A stretch of 64,000 bases of DNA, taken from contig NZ_CP053073.1 in assembly GCF_013003985.1 (NCBI RefSeq), positions 186,001-250,000 of the forward strand. Reading direction: 5' to 3'. Positions 46,603 to 55,242 of the stretch are shown here, piece after piece. Position numbers and translations under genes: made by a program. Under the pieces are notes generated by a model. It worked only from the letters and a program-made list of their open reading frames with translations. It was not told where the DNA came from and made no database searches. Each line of letters opens with the position of its first letter. Position 1 is the first letter of the stretch. The DNA comes from Usitatibacter palustris (lineage in GTDB: Bacteria; Pseudomonadota; Gammaproteobacteria; Burkholderiales; Usitatibacteraceae).

Positions 46603-48243
46603 CTAGGCGGGCAGTTGCAGGCGCTCGAGCAACACGTCAACGAGGTCGCGCGCGCCATCGGGAGCGCGCACGCGGTGCCGGCGCAGGACGCTGACGAGCT
46701 CGGGATCGGCGAGGAGCTTCGCGTCTGCGCGAAGGAACGCTTCGGCCACGGCGCGCTGGATGTTGGCCGACGTCGTGCGCGTGTAGAGGCGCGTGAGCTC
46801 GTCGATTACCTGGCGATCGGAGAGGTGGTGGCGGGCGAGCGTTTCGATCGCGCGCACCTGCGCGGCCGAGGGCTTCATGCGCGCGACTGCGCGTGTGGCC
46901 GTGACCAGCTCATCGCCGGTGGCGATCGGACGATGGCGGAAATACGCCTGGGCGATGCGAACGTCGTTTTCGTCGGCGCTCGCAAGGGTGCGCAGCATGC
47001 GCTCGCGCGATTCGCGGCTTCCCAGGCACGCGAGTGCCGCCGCCGGTGCCGGCCGGCTTCCAAGCGTCGAAGTGGGCTTCACGCCCACCTGCGCGACATC
47101 CACCGCGCGCTCGCGGCCCAGCGTGCACACGAGATCGACTTCATCGAAGCCCATGTCGCCGGCGGTCAGCACGTCGCGCACGAGGCGCGCCTGCTCGGCC
47201 GATTGCTCGGCTGCGGAGAGCCAGCCGACGTTGCGGGCGAGCGCGATCATCCGCAGGCGCAGTTGCGGATCCTCCGTCGCGCGCGTGAGCGCGAGGAAGC
47301 GGCCGGCGACGGCGCGATCGCGTGCAAGGTCCCCAAGCGCGAGGGCGAACGCGGGATCGGCCGTGAGACCGGGCGAGGCGAGGAATTTCTCGATGCGCGG
47401 GAAGGCCATGCGCACCTCGGCCGGATCGCGCGAAAGAACATCGTGGACGGAGCGCAACTTCTGCGTCGTGGTGAGGCGGTCATCGTAGTAGCGGCACGCA
47501 TCGCGGCGCGCGCCCGCTTCCGCATCGCTCGCGCGACGGCCTTCGGTCACGACCATTCCCGTGTTCGAGAATCGCGCGAGCAGCGTCGGGCTCACCGTGC
47601 CGCTGCCGATCTCGACTCCGTAGCCGCTCTCGAAGTGGCGCGCGAGCATCGGGCCCGCCGTACGTCCGAACGGTGCGAACGTCGCGAAGCCGTAGATCAC
47701 CGGCACGTCGGCGAAGAGCTGGCGCATCAGCGCGCGGCTGCTTTCGCCGTGGCGCTCGCTCAACTCCCGCGCCGCGCGCTCCGCCTCGGCCTTCGTGGAA
47801 CCTGATCGAACGTAGCCGCGAATCACCTCGGGTGTTGCCGTGCGCACCGGATCGGGCTTCAACGTATCGCAGCCGAAGAGGTAGACCTCCTTCAGCTTCG
47901 AGAACACGCCGGGGCATGACTGGCTGCACACCGCGCGCTCCATCTCCTCGACGGGGAGCGATTCGCTGCGATCGAAGCGCGAGGTGTAGAACTCGGTTCC
48001 CGCGAAGTGCCCGGAGACCACGAGCACGTCGCATTGCACGCCGCGCGTGCACGCTGAAGCGAGCCAATCGGGGCGGCCGTGCTCGACGAGCTCGACGAAG
48101 TCGTAGCGATCGGCGGGAAGCGCCGAGCGAAACGCTTCGCGTTCATCGGCGGAGTTGACGGTGATGGAGCACACCGTCGTCTTGGCCGCGCTCGCCGGAA
48201 GCGCGAAGGCCGCGGCGAGCAGCAGCAGGAAGCAGGACCGCAT
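46603..48243 (-). CDS. Secreted protein with possible caspase-like dyad, tandem paralogue B
   Basis: The 546-residue protein has a signal peptide (MRSCFLLLLAAAFALPASA) and shares with paralogue A the blocks TVCSITVNSADEREAFR, CDVLVVSGHF (H79), CSQSCPGVFSKLKEVYLFGC (C125) and VPVIYGFATFAPFGRTAG. The His-Cys spacing (46) is kept and the Cys residues outside the dyad are also shared, suggesting disulfides. An insertion of about 28 residues after the Cys (SGSTKAEAERAARELSER) is charged and helical. The C-terminal half is helical. A TTG 9 bases upstream is an alternative start. Protease activity is an inference from motif order only. Confidence 0.7.
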   Translation of the reverse strand: MRSCFLLLLAAAFALPASAAKTTVCSITVNSADEREAFRSALPADRYDFVELVEHGRPDWLASACTRGVQCDVLVVSGHFAGTEFYTSRFDRSESLPVEEMERAVCSQSCPGVFSKLKEVYLFGCDTLKPDPVRTATPEVIRGYVRSGSTKAEAERAARELSERHGESSRALMRQLFADVPVIYGFATFAPFGRTAGPMLARHFESGYGVEIGSGTVSPTLLARFSNTGMVVTEGRRASDAEAGARRDACRYYDDRLTTTQKLRSVHDVLSRDPAEVRMAFPRIEKFLASPGLTADPAFALALGDLARDRAVAGRFLALTRATEDPQLRLRMIALARNVGWLSAAEQSAEQARLVRDVLTAGDMGFDEVDLVCTLGRERAVDVAQVGVKPTSTLGSRPAPAAALACLGSRESRERMLRTLASADENDVRIAQAYFRHRPIATGDELVTATRAVARMKPSAAQVRAIETLARHHLSDRQVIDELTRLYTRTTSANIQRAVAEAFLRADAKLLADPELVSVLRRHRVRAPDGARDLVDVLLERLQLPA

Positions 48244-48316
48244 GTAGGACAAAGGGAAGTGGCCGAAAAGGACCCGGCCACTCTAGCGGAAGCGACCTCG
48301 CTAGTGGTCTGACACG

Positions 48317-49270
48317 CTATTTCTTGCAGGCAGTCGCGACCGCCGCGGGAAACACCGTCCCACCTTCATGCGAGAAATACACGCGCCGCTGGCTTCCCGC
48401 GATCATCACGCGGTGCGTCTGCAGGAAGTCGAGGCCGATGATCATCTCCGGGACCGCGGCGAAGGAGCGCGGGCCGCGCTGCGCCTGCGCGGGCGCGCCC
48501 AGGTCCGCGAAGTGGATCCTGGGATTGAGCACCGTTTGCGGCCCGATGTCGAAACGCTTGAACGGTCCGATGAACGAATCCACCGGCTGCTTGCCGAGCC
48601 CCGTCACGCAACCGCCCGGCGTCACACCCGGCGACTTGCTCGTGACACCGAGCCGCTCGGCGCGTCCGGTGTTGATCACGGACGTCTGCGCGGCCGAATC
48701 GATCACCGCATCGAAGGACTGCTCGCCCATCGCGACGCGGATGCCCGCGTTCGTGCCCGCTTCGAGCGAGACGTGCCGCAGGTTCTCCGAAGGCCAGTAG
48801 CCGATGAAGGCGTCGTCGCATTCCTTGAGCACGAAGATGCGGATCGACTTGTTGGGCAGGTCGAACTCGAACGCCGTGCCCTCGAGGAAGTCGTTGCCGA
48901 TCACGAGGGCGACATCGGGACCGAGGTCGCGGTCGGCAAGGAGCACGCGCCAATCCTTGCGCGTCATGCCGCCGATCTTGGCTTCCTCGATGATCGCGGC
49001 GGCGTCGCGCCCCGACCCTGTCTGCGAAAGCGCTGCCTGGATGGCCAGGGTTCGCGAAACCATCGTGTTGGGCGCGCCCGTATCGATGATCGCGTCGACC
49101 TTGCGGCCGTTGATCTCGATGTTCACGAGGGGCAGGCCCGCGACTTCACGCACGCGCCATTCGGCGGCCTTCTGCAGCTTGCAGCGGGGTTCTTCCTTCG
49201 CCTGCGCGAAAGCGGGGCCCGCGGGCATGGCGAATGCCGCGACCAGCGCGGCGGACAGCACGATCCTCAT
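48317..49270 (-). CDS. Secreted two-lobed retropepsin-like aspartic protease
   Basis: The 317-residue protein has a signal peptide (MRIVLSAALVAAFAMPAGPA) and two retropepsin-like lobes. Lobe 1 has D63-T64-G65 in VDAIIDTGAPNTMVS with IGNDFLEG as the paired Leu-Gly-like block; lobe 2 has D191-S192-A193 in FDAVIDSAAQTSVIN with IGLDFLQTH. Both active-site aspartates are therefore present in one chain, as in pepsins, with DTG in one lobe and DSA in the other. It is translated with OsmC (ATGA overlap 49267-49270). Substrate unknown; location periplasmic. Confidence 0.82.
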   Translation of the reverse strand: MRIVLSAALVAAFAMPAGPAFAQAKEEPRCKLQKAAEWRVREVAGLPLVNIEINGRKVDAIIDTGAPNTMVSRTLAIQAALSQTGSGRDAAAIIEEAKIGGMTRKDWRVLLADRDLGPDVALVIGNDFLEGTAFEFDLPNKSIRIFVLKECDDAFIGYWPSENLRHVSLEAGTNAGIRVAMGEQSFDAVIDSAAQTSVINTGRAERLGVTSKSPGVTPGGCVTGLGKQPVDSFIGPFKRFDIGPQTVLNPRIHFADLGAPAQAQRGPRSFAAVPEMIIGLDFLQTHRVMIAGSQRRVYFSHEGGTVFPAAVATACKK

Positions 49271-49737
49271 TCCTCGACGATCTCCGGTTCGTTGCGAACA
49301 GGGAAGTTGACCGAGTTCGCGATGAAGCAATTGGCGTGGGCCCGTTCGTGGAACGCCCTTGCGTCCTCGAGGTTCGAGCCCTTCGCGACCACGACGCGCG
49401 GGCGCAGCAGCACGTCGAGCATCTGCATTTTGCCCGACGCGGCCTTGCCGAGTGTGGCGGTGGCGCGGTCCTCGTAGCGCCGCACGCCGAGGTTGCGGCG
49501 CGCGGCGATCGCGAGGTAGGTGAGCATGTGGCATTGCGAAAGCGACAGCGTGAGGAGTTCCTCCGGGTTGTAGCCGCTCCCGTCACCGGAGAAAACCACC
49601 GGCGCCGACCCGAACACCGGCGCGTGGCCGGGTGCGGCGAGCGCGTTGTTGCGCGAGAAAGCGGGGTCGGGATGCGGCTTCGCCGCTGGATCGGGCGACC
49701 AGTCCACGGTCACCGCGAATTGATGGGTATCGCTCAT
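49267..49737 (-). CDS. OsmC-family peroxiredoxin-like protein
   Basis: This 156-residue protein keeps both redox Cys of the OsmC family: C69 in LSLSQCHMLTYLAIAAR and C137 in HANCFIANSVNFPV. Such proteins reduce organic hydroperoxides with dihydrolipoyl partners. The fold start DTHQFAVTVDWSPD and PVVFSGDGSGYNPEELL are consistent. It is cytoplasmic. Start and stop overlap its neighbours by 4 bases each, so DUF6265, OsmC and the aspartic protease form one translational unit. Confidence 0.9.
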   Translation of the reverse strand: MSDTHQFAVTVDWSPDPAAKPHPDPAFSRNNALAAPGHAPVFGSAPVVFSGDGSGYNPEELLTLSLSQCHMLTYLAIAARRNLGVRRYEDRATATLGKAASGKMQMLDVLLRPRVVVAKGSNLEDARAFHERAHANCFIANSVNFPVRNEPEIVEE

Positions 49738-50237
49738 GAGGCCCTTTTCCTGTAGCTGAACGTCTCGACCCTGCTCGTGCCGTCCTTGTTGCGCAGCGTC
49801 ACGTTGACCACCAGCGTCTGCGCATCGGGCGAGGAGAAGTGCACGCCGCCGAACGTGGCTTCGCCCTTGGCGATCGCGGTGAGCTTGAGCCGCGTGGCCT
49901 TGTCCTTCTCCTCCCAGCCCACCCACTCGGGCGTGAAGTGCTTCACGATGAAGAGCAGGCTGCCTTCCTGCTCCTCGATCGCGAAGATCTCGTAGAACCG
50001 CGGCGAGCCATCGGGTTTCATCACGCGAAAGGCGCCCATCATCACGCCGTTGCGCGCGGGCATCCAGAACTCCTCGCTGGCTCCGCCCATGCCCTCTCCG
50101 AGCCATGAGCCCTGGAGCCAGGCGACGTCGGCGATCCTTGCGGTGGGCGCGGGTGTCGCGGGTGCCGGGGCCACCGTGGCTTGGGCCAACGCGACGAGCG
50201 GGAGGAGGACGGCGAACAGCAGGGCAAGGCGTTTCAT
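49734..50237 (-). CDS. DUF6265 family secreted protein
   Basis: This 167-residue protein has a signal peptide (MKRLALLFAVLLPLVALAQA) and the DUF6265 lipocalin-like pattern: VAWLQGSWLGEGMGGASEEFW, GVMMGAFRVMKPDGSPRFYE, HFTPEWVGWEEKDKATRLKL, and a C-terminal strand SRVETFSYRK. The fold suggests a small beta barrel binding a hydrophobic ligand, but no function is known. It is the first gene of a coupled trio with OsmC and the aspartic protease and is divergent from the aldo/keto reductase. Confidence 0.85.
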   Translation of the reverse strand: MKRLALLFAVLLPLVALAQATVAPAPATPAPTARIADVAWLQGSWLGEGMGGASEEFWMPARNGVMMGAFRVMKPDGSPRFYEIFAIEEQEGSLLFIVKHFTPEWVGWEEKDKATRLKLTAIAKGEATFGGVHFSSPDAQTLVVNVTLRNKDGTSRVETFSYRKRAS

Positions 50238-50319
50238 CGAAGGCTCCGTGCGGGGGTTGAGGTTACCTTAGTCGAACGCCGCGGATCGCGATCGACATTT
50301 TGCTTTATCCTCTGCCGCC

Positions 50320-51291
50320 ATGAACTATCGACGACTCGGCCGCTCCGGCCTCAAGGTAAGCGAGCTTTCTTTCGGCTCGTGGGTGACGTACGCGAACCAG
50401 ATGGACACCGGTGCTGCGCTCGACTGCATGGCGGCGGCCTGGGACGCGGGCGTCAATTTCTTCGACAACGCCGAGGTCTACGCCAACGGCAAGAGCGAGA
50501 CCATCATGGGCGAGGCGCTGAAGAAGCTCGCCTGGCCGCGCGTGAAGTACGTCGTATCGACCAAGTTCTTCTGGGGCATCGTCGAAGGCCCGAACACGAA
50601 GAACACGCTCAACCGCAAATACCTCATGGACGCGATCGACGGATCGCTCGCGCGCCTGCAGCTCGATTTCGTGGACCTCGTCTATTGCCACCGGCCCGAT
50701 CCGAACACGCCGATGGAAGAAGTGGTCTGGGCGATGCACGACATGATCGAGCGCGGCAAGGCGCTCTACTGGGGCACGTCCGAGTGGAGTGCCTCCGAGA
50801 TCATGGCCGCGCACAACGTGGCCGAGAAGCACCACCTGCGCCGGCCCGTGGTCGAGCAACCCGAATACAACCTGTTCCATCGCAAGCGCGTCGAGGTGGA
50901 GTACCAGCACCTCTACAAGGATGTCGGGATGGGCCTCACGACGTGGAGTCCGCTCGCATCGGGCCTGCTCACCGGCAAGTACAAGGCGGGCGTGCCCGAG
51001 GGCAGCCGCGGCGCGATGCCGCGCATGGCGTTCCTGCTCGAGAAGCTCACCGACAAGGCGCGCAACGCCGCGGTGATGCAGCTCGAAGGTGTGGCGAAGG
51101 ACCTGGGCTGCAGCATGGCGCAGCTCGCGATCGCCTGGTGCCTGAAGAACCCCCATGTCTCGACCGTCATCACCGGCGCCTCGCGCGTGTCGCAGGTGCA
51201 GGAGAACATGAAGGCCGCGGACGTGGTCGCGAAGCTCGACGAGGCCGCGATGAAGCGCATCGAGGCGATCGCGGGGGGTCTCGCGGAATAA
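50320..51291 (+). CDS. Aldo/keto reductase (Kv-beta-like subgroup)
   Basis: The 323-residue NADPH-dependent oxidoreductase keeps the catalytic tetrad D49, Y54, K82 and H124 ([29 protein letters not shown]). The start [20 protein letters not shown] and [15 protein letters not shown] place it with YghZ/Kv-beta-like AKRs that reduce aldehydes. The end shows [17 protein letters not shown] with coenzyme 2'-phosphate contacts. No partner genes; a palindrome-rich leader follows. Confidence 0.93.
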   Translation: MNYRRLGRSGLKVSELSFGSWVTYANQMDTGAALDCMAAAWDAGVNFFDNAEVYANGKSETIMGEALKKLAWPRVKYVVSTKFFWGIVEGPNTKNTLNRKYLMDAIDGSLARLQLDFVDLVYCHRPDPNTPMEEVVWAMHDMIERGKALYWGTSEWSASEIMAAHNVAEKHHLRRPVVEQPEYNLFHRKRVEVEYQHLYKDVGMGLTTWSPLASGLLTGKYKAGVPEGSRGAMPRMAFLLEKLTDKARNAAVMQLEGVAKDLGCSMAQLAIAWCLKNPHVSTVITGASRVSQVQENMKAADVVAKLDEAAMKRIEAIAGGLAE

Positions 51292-51315
51292 AGTGCTCCT
51301 TGTAGGACAACACCG

Positions 51316-51381
51316 ATTACCGCCGGGAGGCGCGACCGGTAATTTGTGCTCTCCAACGCAATCCAATCAAGAGAGCACAAA
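51316..51381 (+). promoter_or_regulatory. Two adjacent inverted repeats in the leader of the small lipoprotein gene
   Basis: The first is ATTACCG-N14-CGGTAAT (51316-51322 with 51337-51343). The second is TTTGTGCTCTC-N17-GAGAGCACAAA (51343-51353 with 51371-51381), ending one base from the ATG and including the only Shine-Dalgarno-like purines. A folded mRNA would hide the ribosome site. The two stems share base 51343. Confidence 0.6.
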
Positions 51382-51561
51382 ATGAAAACGACTCAACCCC
51401 TCGCCATCGTTGCCGCCTTCGCCCTCGCCTTTTCCCTGGCTGCGTGCCAGAAGGAAGGCCCCATGGAGCGCGCCGGCAAGAAGATCGACAACGCCGCCGA
51501 AAAGGTCGGCGACAAGGTCGAGCAAGCCGGTGACAAGGTCAAGGACGCGACGCGCAAGTAA
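51382..51561 (+). CDS. Small amphipathic lipoprotein
   Basis: This 59-residue lipoprotein has signal QPLAIVAAFALAFSLAAC (lipobox SLAAC). The mature peptide is a single charged amphipathic helix with repeated AGKKIDNAAEKVGDKVEQAG units, similar to small entericidin-like or late-embryogenesis-type helices. The ATG at 51382 is chosen over an upstream GTG because it opens the signal peptide directly. Likely outer-membrane anchored; possible stress or envelope role is inference. Confidence 0.75.
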   Translation: MKTTQPLAIVAAFALAFSLAACQKEGPMERAGKKIDNAAEKVGDKVEQAGDKVKDATRK

Positions 51562-51564
51562 CGG

Positions 51565-52461
51565 CTAGCGCGCCGGGCGCGCTTCGGCGCGCAGCGCTTC
51601 GAGCAGTCGCTGGGCCGCGGGCGAGAAGGTTCGCCCCGCCCTCCTCACGATCGAGATGTTCCGGCGCAGCGCGGCATCGCGCAGTGGGTGCACGCGCAAC
51701 CCGGTCGCCAGTTCCAGCTCAAGCGCAGAGGTGGGAAGCAGGCTCACGCCCAGCCCCGCGCGCACCAGCCCCACGGCAGTTGCCATGTACGTGACCTCGA
51801 AAGCGGGCGGCTTCGCGATCCCGCGCGCGGAGAACGTGCGTTCCACATGTGCGCGCACGCTGCTTTGCGTATCCATGAAGATGAGCGGCCACTCTGCCAG
51901 GTCCTCGAGCTTCAGCGTCGCTCGCTTGTCGAGCGCGTGACCTTTCCTGAAGACGGCCGCCAGGCGGTCCGTGGTGTAGGGCAACAGCTCGAACTCGCGG
52001 CCCAAGCCCTCGAAGCTGCCGATCCCGAAATCAACTTCCTCCGCGGCCACCAGCGCGATGATGCGTTGCGCCACCGTGTCGCGCAGCTCCACGCGAATGG
52101 CGGGGTGCGTTTTCGCGAGCTGGGCGATCGCGCGCGGCAGGCGCGTAGCGCAGATCGAAGGAAGTGCCGCGACACGCACCCTCCCGCGGTGGCCGGCGGC
52201 GAGCTGCCTCGTATCCTCCGCGACGGCGTCGAGATCCGCGAGGACCCGCTCGAGCGTCGGCAGGAGGTCGCGGCCGATCGCCGTGAGCTTCACCTGGCGG
52301 GTGTTGCGGTCGAAGAGCCGCACGCCGAGCGCGGATTCCAGGTCGCGCACCTGCACCGTGAGCGCGGGCTGGGTGAGATGCAGGCGCACGGCGGCGCGCG
52401 TGAAGCTCGCGCTCCGGGCGACGGCCGAGAAGGCGCGCAATTGCTTCAGGTTGAGATTCAT
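51565..52461 (-). CDS. LysR-family transcriptional regulator
   Basis: This 298-residue regulator has an N-terminal winged helix (LKQLRAFSAVARSASFTRAA, RLHLTQPALTVQVRDLESAL, GVRLFDRN) and a LysR substrate-binding domain (about 90-295, RVRVAALPSICATRLPRAIA). It is divergent from the AtuA/Bug operon with 62 bases between starts, the usual position for a LysR controlling its neighbour and itself. Inducer unknown, perhaps a metabolite of that pathway. Confidence 0.92.
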   Translation of the reverse strand: MNLNLKQLRAFSAVARSASFTRAAVRLHLTQPALTVQVRDLESALGVRLFDRNTRQVKLTAIGRDLLPTLERVLADLDAVAEDTRQLAAGHRGRVRVAALPSICATRLPRAIAQLAKTHPAIRVELRDTVAQRIIALVAAEEVDFGIGSFEGLGREFELLPYTTDRLAAVFRKGHALDKRATLKLEDLAEWPLIFMDTQSSVRAHVERTFSARGIAKPPAFEVTYMATAVGLVRAGLGVSLLPTSALELELATGLRVHPLRDAALRRNISIVRRAGRTFSPAAQRLLEALRAEARPAR

Positions 52462-52463
52462 GA

Positions 52464-52502
52464 AGGGAATTTATCGCTGTTATCACAATCATTCAATTCC
52501 CT
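52464..52502. promoter_or_regulatory. Candidate LysR operator between regulator and AtuA operon
   Basis: An 8-bp inverted repeat (AGGGAATT at 52464-52471, AATTCCCT at 52495-52502) with a 23-base AT-rich centre lies in the divergent spacer. Inside it TTATC occurs twice (about 52471 and 52480). LysR proteins bind such dyads; no experimental support. Confidence 0.45.
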
Positions 52503-52523
52503 GATGAGCCGCCCGGCGGCACC

Positions 52524-53888
52524 ATGTCGGGCATGGCGACCCGGAAGACTCTTGCAGTGGGCTCGGCGGCCGGCTTTTCCGGCGACCGCACCGACGCGGC
52601 CGCGCCAGTCGTGCGTACGCTTGTCGCTCGCGGCGGTCCCGCGGCGCTGATCTTCGAGACGCTCGCCGAACGCACCCTGGCCCTTGCGCAGATCGCGCGG
52701 CGCGCCGATCCCGATGCCGGCTACGAACCCCTGCTCGACGAGCTGCTCGAGCCGATCCTCGCGCCGTGCCTGAAGGCCGGCATCCGCATCGTGAGCAACT
52801 TCGGCGCCGCCAACCCCGCGGGCGCCGCTCGCCGCATCCACGCGATCGCGCGCAAGCAGGGATTGCGAGCGCCGCGCGTCGCGGTGATCACCGGCGACGA
52901 CCTTTCGGGCGCCGTGCATCGCAAGCTCCTGCGTGACGGCATCGGCGCGTCCTTCGACTCGCTCGACGTGGTGAGTGCAAACGCCTACCTCGGCGCCGAG
53001 CCCATTGCCGCTGCCATCGCCGCCGGGGCCGAGATCGTGGTGGCCGGGCGCGTGGCCGATCCTTCGCTCGTCGTAGGTCCCGCGATGGCGCACTTCGGGT
53101 GGGCCGCGAACGACTGGGAGCGGCTGGGTCGCGCGACGATGGCGGGCCATCTACTCGAGTGCGGCGCACAGGTTACCGGCGGCTACTTCGCCGATCCGGG
53201 CCACAAGGACGTCCCTCGCTTGCACGACGTGGGCTTTCCGATCGCGGAGATCGATGCGGACGGCCAATGCACGATCACCAAGGCGGCCGGTACCGGCGGG
53301 TGCGTGACCGAGCGCACCGTGAAGGAACAGCTCCTCTATGAAGTGCACGATCCCGCGGCGTACCTCACGCCCGATGTCACCGCGGATATCTCGGAGGCAT
53401 CGGTGCGCGCGGCGGGCCGCGATCGCGTGTCGCTCTCCGGCGTGCGCGGGCACGCGCGGCCCGATCGCCTGAAGGTCAACGTCTGCCATGAGGCGGGCTG
53501 GCTCGCCGAGGGCGAGATCTCCTACGCCGGTCCCGGGGCGGAGCGGCGCGCGCGTCTTGCCGCGGAAGTGCTCGCGAAGCGCCTGCGTCCCGCGCTCGAG
53601 ATTCGCGTCGACCTGATCGGCGTGGTGAGCGTGTTCGCCGACGACCGCGGGCGCCTCGTGAAGGCAACGCCCGCGGGCGATGCACGCGACGTGCGGCTGC
53701 GCGTGGCCACGGCGCATCGCGATCGCCGCGAAGCCGAGCGACTCACGCGCGAAGTTACCGCGCTCTACACCTGCGGCCCGGCAGGCGGCGGCGGCGTGCG
53801 CACCGCGCTTCGCCCGCGCCTCGACATAGTCTCGTGCTTTGTGCCGCGCGCCGCGGTGCATGCCGGTTTCGAGCTGGTGGGCGCATGA
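52524..53888 (+). CDS. AtuA-family (DUF1446) acyl metabolism protein
   Basis: This 454-residue protein matches the acyclic-terpene-utilisation AtuA / DUF1446 family: VGSAAGFSGDRTDAAAPVVR at the N-terminus, GIRIVSNFGAANPAGAARR, EIVVAGRVADPSLVVGPAMA and CHEAGWLAEGEISYAGPGA. Such proteins occur in catabolic clusters for branched or cyclic acyl compounds, often with CoA-linked enzymes; the reaction is unproved. Start is ATG 52524 or 52533; neither has a clear Shine-Dalgarno. Stop overlaps the AtuA-C gene by ATGA. Confidence 0.85.
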   Translation: MSGMATRKTLAVGSAAGFSGDRTDAAAPVVRTLVARGGPAALIFETLAERTLALAQIARRADPDAGYEPLLDELLEPILAPCLKAGIRIVSNFGAANPAGAARRIHAIARKQGLRAPRVAVITGDDLSGAVHRKLLRDGIGASFDSLDVVSANAYLGAEPIAAAIAAGAEIVVAGRVADPSLVVGPAMAHFGWAANDWERLGRATMAGHLLECGAQVTGGYFADPGHKDVPRLHDVGFPIAEIDADGQCTITKAAGTGGCVTERTVKEQLLYEVHDPAAYLTPDVTADISEASVRAAGRDRVSLSGVRGHARPDRLKVNVCHEAGWLAEGEISYAGPGAERRARLAAEVLAKRLRPALEIRVDLIGVVSVFADDRGRLVKATPAGDARDVRLRVATAHRDRREAERLTREVTALYTCGPAGGGGVRTALRPRLDIVSCFVPRAAVHAGFELVGA

Positions 53889-54274
53889 GCCGCAAGACCA
53901 CTGTCGCGCTCCACGCGCTGGCGCACGGCCGCACCGGCGACAAGGGCGACCGGTCGAACGTGAGCCTCATCGCCTATCGCCCGGAGTTCCTCGAGACGAT
54001 CGTGGCCGAAGTCACGGAGGCGCGCGTCGCGAAGCAGTTCGCGCACCGCAAGCCCAGGTCGGTGAAGCGCTACGTGCTGCCGAAGCTGGGTGCGCTGAAC
54101 TTCGTGCTCGACGGCGTGCTCGACGGCGGCGTGAACGGCGCGCTCAACCTCGACGCGCACGGCAAGTCCCTCGCTTTCCTGCTGCTCGAGCTTCCGATCG
54201 CGATTCCCGCGAAGCTCGTGCCGCTGCTTTCCGATTCCAAAACCAGCAAGATCCCCCGACGGAGGAAGCAATGA
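53885..54274 (+). CDS. AtuA-related C-terminal-domain protein
   Basis: The 129-residue protein matches the small domain that follows AtuA in fused versions: LHALAHGRTGDKGDRSNVSL, FAHRKPRSVKRYVLPKLGAL and NFVLDGVLDGGVNGALNLDA with HGKSLAFLLLELPI. Here it is separate, overlapping atuA by 4 bases (ATGA) and the Bug receptor gene by 4 bases. The two halves probably form a complex. No function assigned. Confidence 0.85.
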   Translation: MSRKTTVALHALAHGRTGDKGDRSNVSLIAYRPEFLETIVAEVTEARVAKQFAHRKPRSVKRYVLPKLGALNFVLDGVLDGGVNGALNLDAHGKSLAFLLLELPIAIPAKLVPLLSDSKTSKIPRRRKQ

Positions 54275-55242
54275 AGACGATGACCCGCAGCATCCGCGCG
54301 CTCGCACTCGCCGCCGCAGCGGTGGCGACGACCGCCGCGTTCGCGCAGACCTATCCCTCGAAGACGATCACGTTCATCGTGCCCTTCGCGGCCGGAAGCG
54401 CCACCGACCAGATCGCCCGTGCACTGGGCCAGTCGGTTGCCGAACAATCGAAGCAGACCGTCATCGTCGAGAACAAGCCGGGCGCGAGCGGCTTCCTCGC
54501 CGCGCAGGCCGCGGCCGCGGCCGCGCCCGATGGCCACACGGTGCTCATCACGACGAACACCACGCACGCGGCCAACGAGCACCTCTACAAGAAGCTGCCC
54601 TACGATCCGGTGAAGGACTTCGCGCCCGTGACGCTGCTCGGCAAGGGCGGGCAGATCATGATCGTGAACAACAACGTCGCGGCGAAGTCGGTCGCGGAGT
54701 TCATCGCGGCCGCGAAGAAGTCGCCGGGCAAGCTCACGTTCGGCAGCGGCAGCTCCTCGAGCCGCATCGCCGGGGAATTGCTCCAGCAGATGGCCGGGAT
54801 CCAGGTCCTGCACGTGCCCTACAAGAGCAACCCGCTCGCGATCACGGATCTCCTCGGCGGCCAGATCGACATGATGATCACCGACAGCGCGACCGGTATC
54901 CCCCAGGTGAAGGGCGGCAAGGTCCGCGCGCTCGGCGTCACGGGCCTCAAGCGCTCGCCGCTTGCACCGGACATCCCGACGATCGATGAAGCCGGCGTGA
55001 AGGGCTACGAGATGGGCTACTGGTTCGCGGCGTACGTGCCCGGGAAGACGCCGCCCGCGACGGTCGCGAAGTTGAACGAGATGCTGGTGGCGGCGACGAA
55101 GAGTGCCAGCGCGAAGAACTTCTATGAGACGACGGGCACGGATGCCGCGACGTCCTCGCCCGCGGAGCTTGCGAAGTTCCAGGAGGCCGAGACCGCGAAG
55201 TGGGGCCGCATCGTGAAGGCGGCGAACATCCAGCCGGAATAA
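54271..55242 (+). CDS. Bug-family tripartite tricarboxylate transporter substrate-binding protein
   Basis: This 323-residue periplasmic receptor has a signal peptide (IRALALAAAAVATTAAFAQT) and Bug hallmarks: YPSKTITFIVPFAAGSATDQ, VENKPGASGFLAAQAAAAAA, PDGHTVLITTNTTHAANEHL, LYKKLPYDPVKDFAPVTLL and VHVPYKSN-type block VLHVPYKSNPLA. GGAGGAA precedes the ATG. No TctA/TctB membrane genes are nearby, which is common for Bug proteins. Its position after AtuA and AtuA-C suggests a ligand catabolised by them. Confidence 0.93.
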   Translation: MKTMTRSIRALALAAAAVATTAAFAQTYPSKTITFIVPFAAGSATDQIARALGQSVAEQSKQTVIVENKPGASGFLAAQAAAAAAPDGHTVLITTNTTHAANEHLYKKLPYDPVKDFAPVTLLGKGGQIMIVNNNVAAKSVAEFIAAAKKSPGKLTFGSGSSSSRIAGELLQQMAGIQVLHVPYKSNPLAITDLLGGQIDMMITDSATGIPQVKGGKVRALGVTGLKRSPLAPDIPTIDEAGVKGYEMGYWFAAYVPGKTPPATVAKLNEMLVAATKSASAKNFYETTGTDAATSSPAELAKFQEAETAKWGRIVKAANIQPE

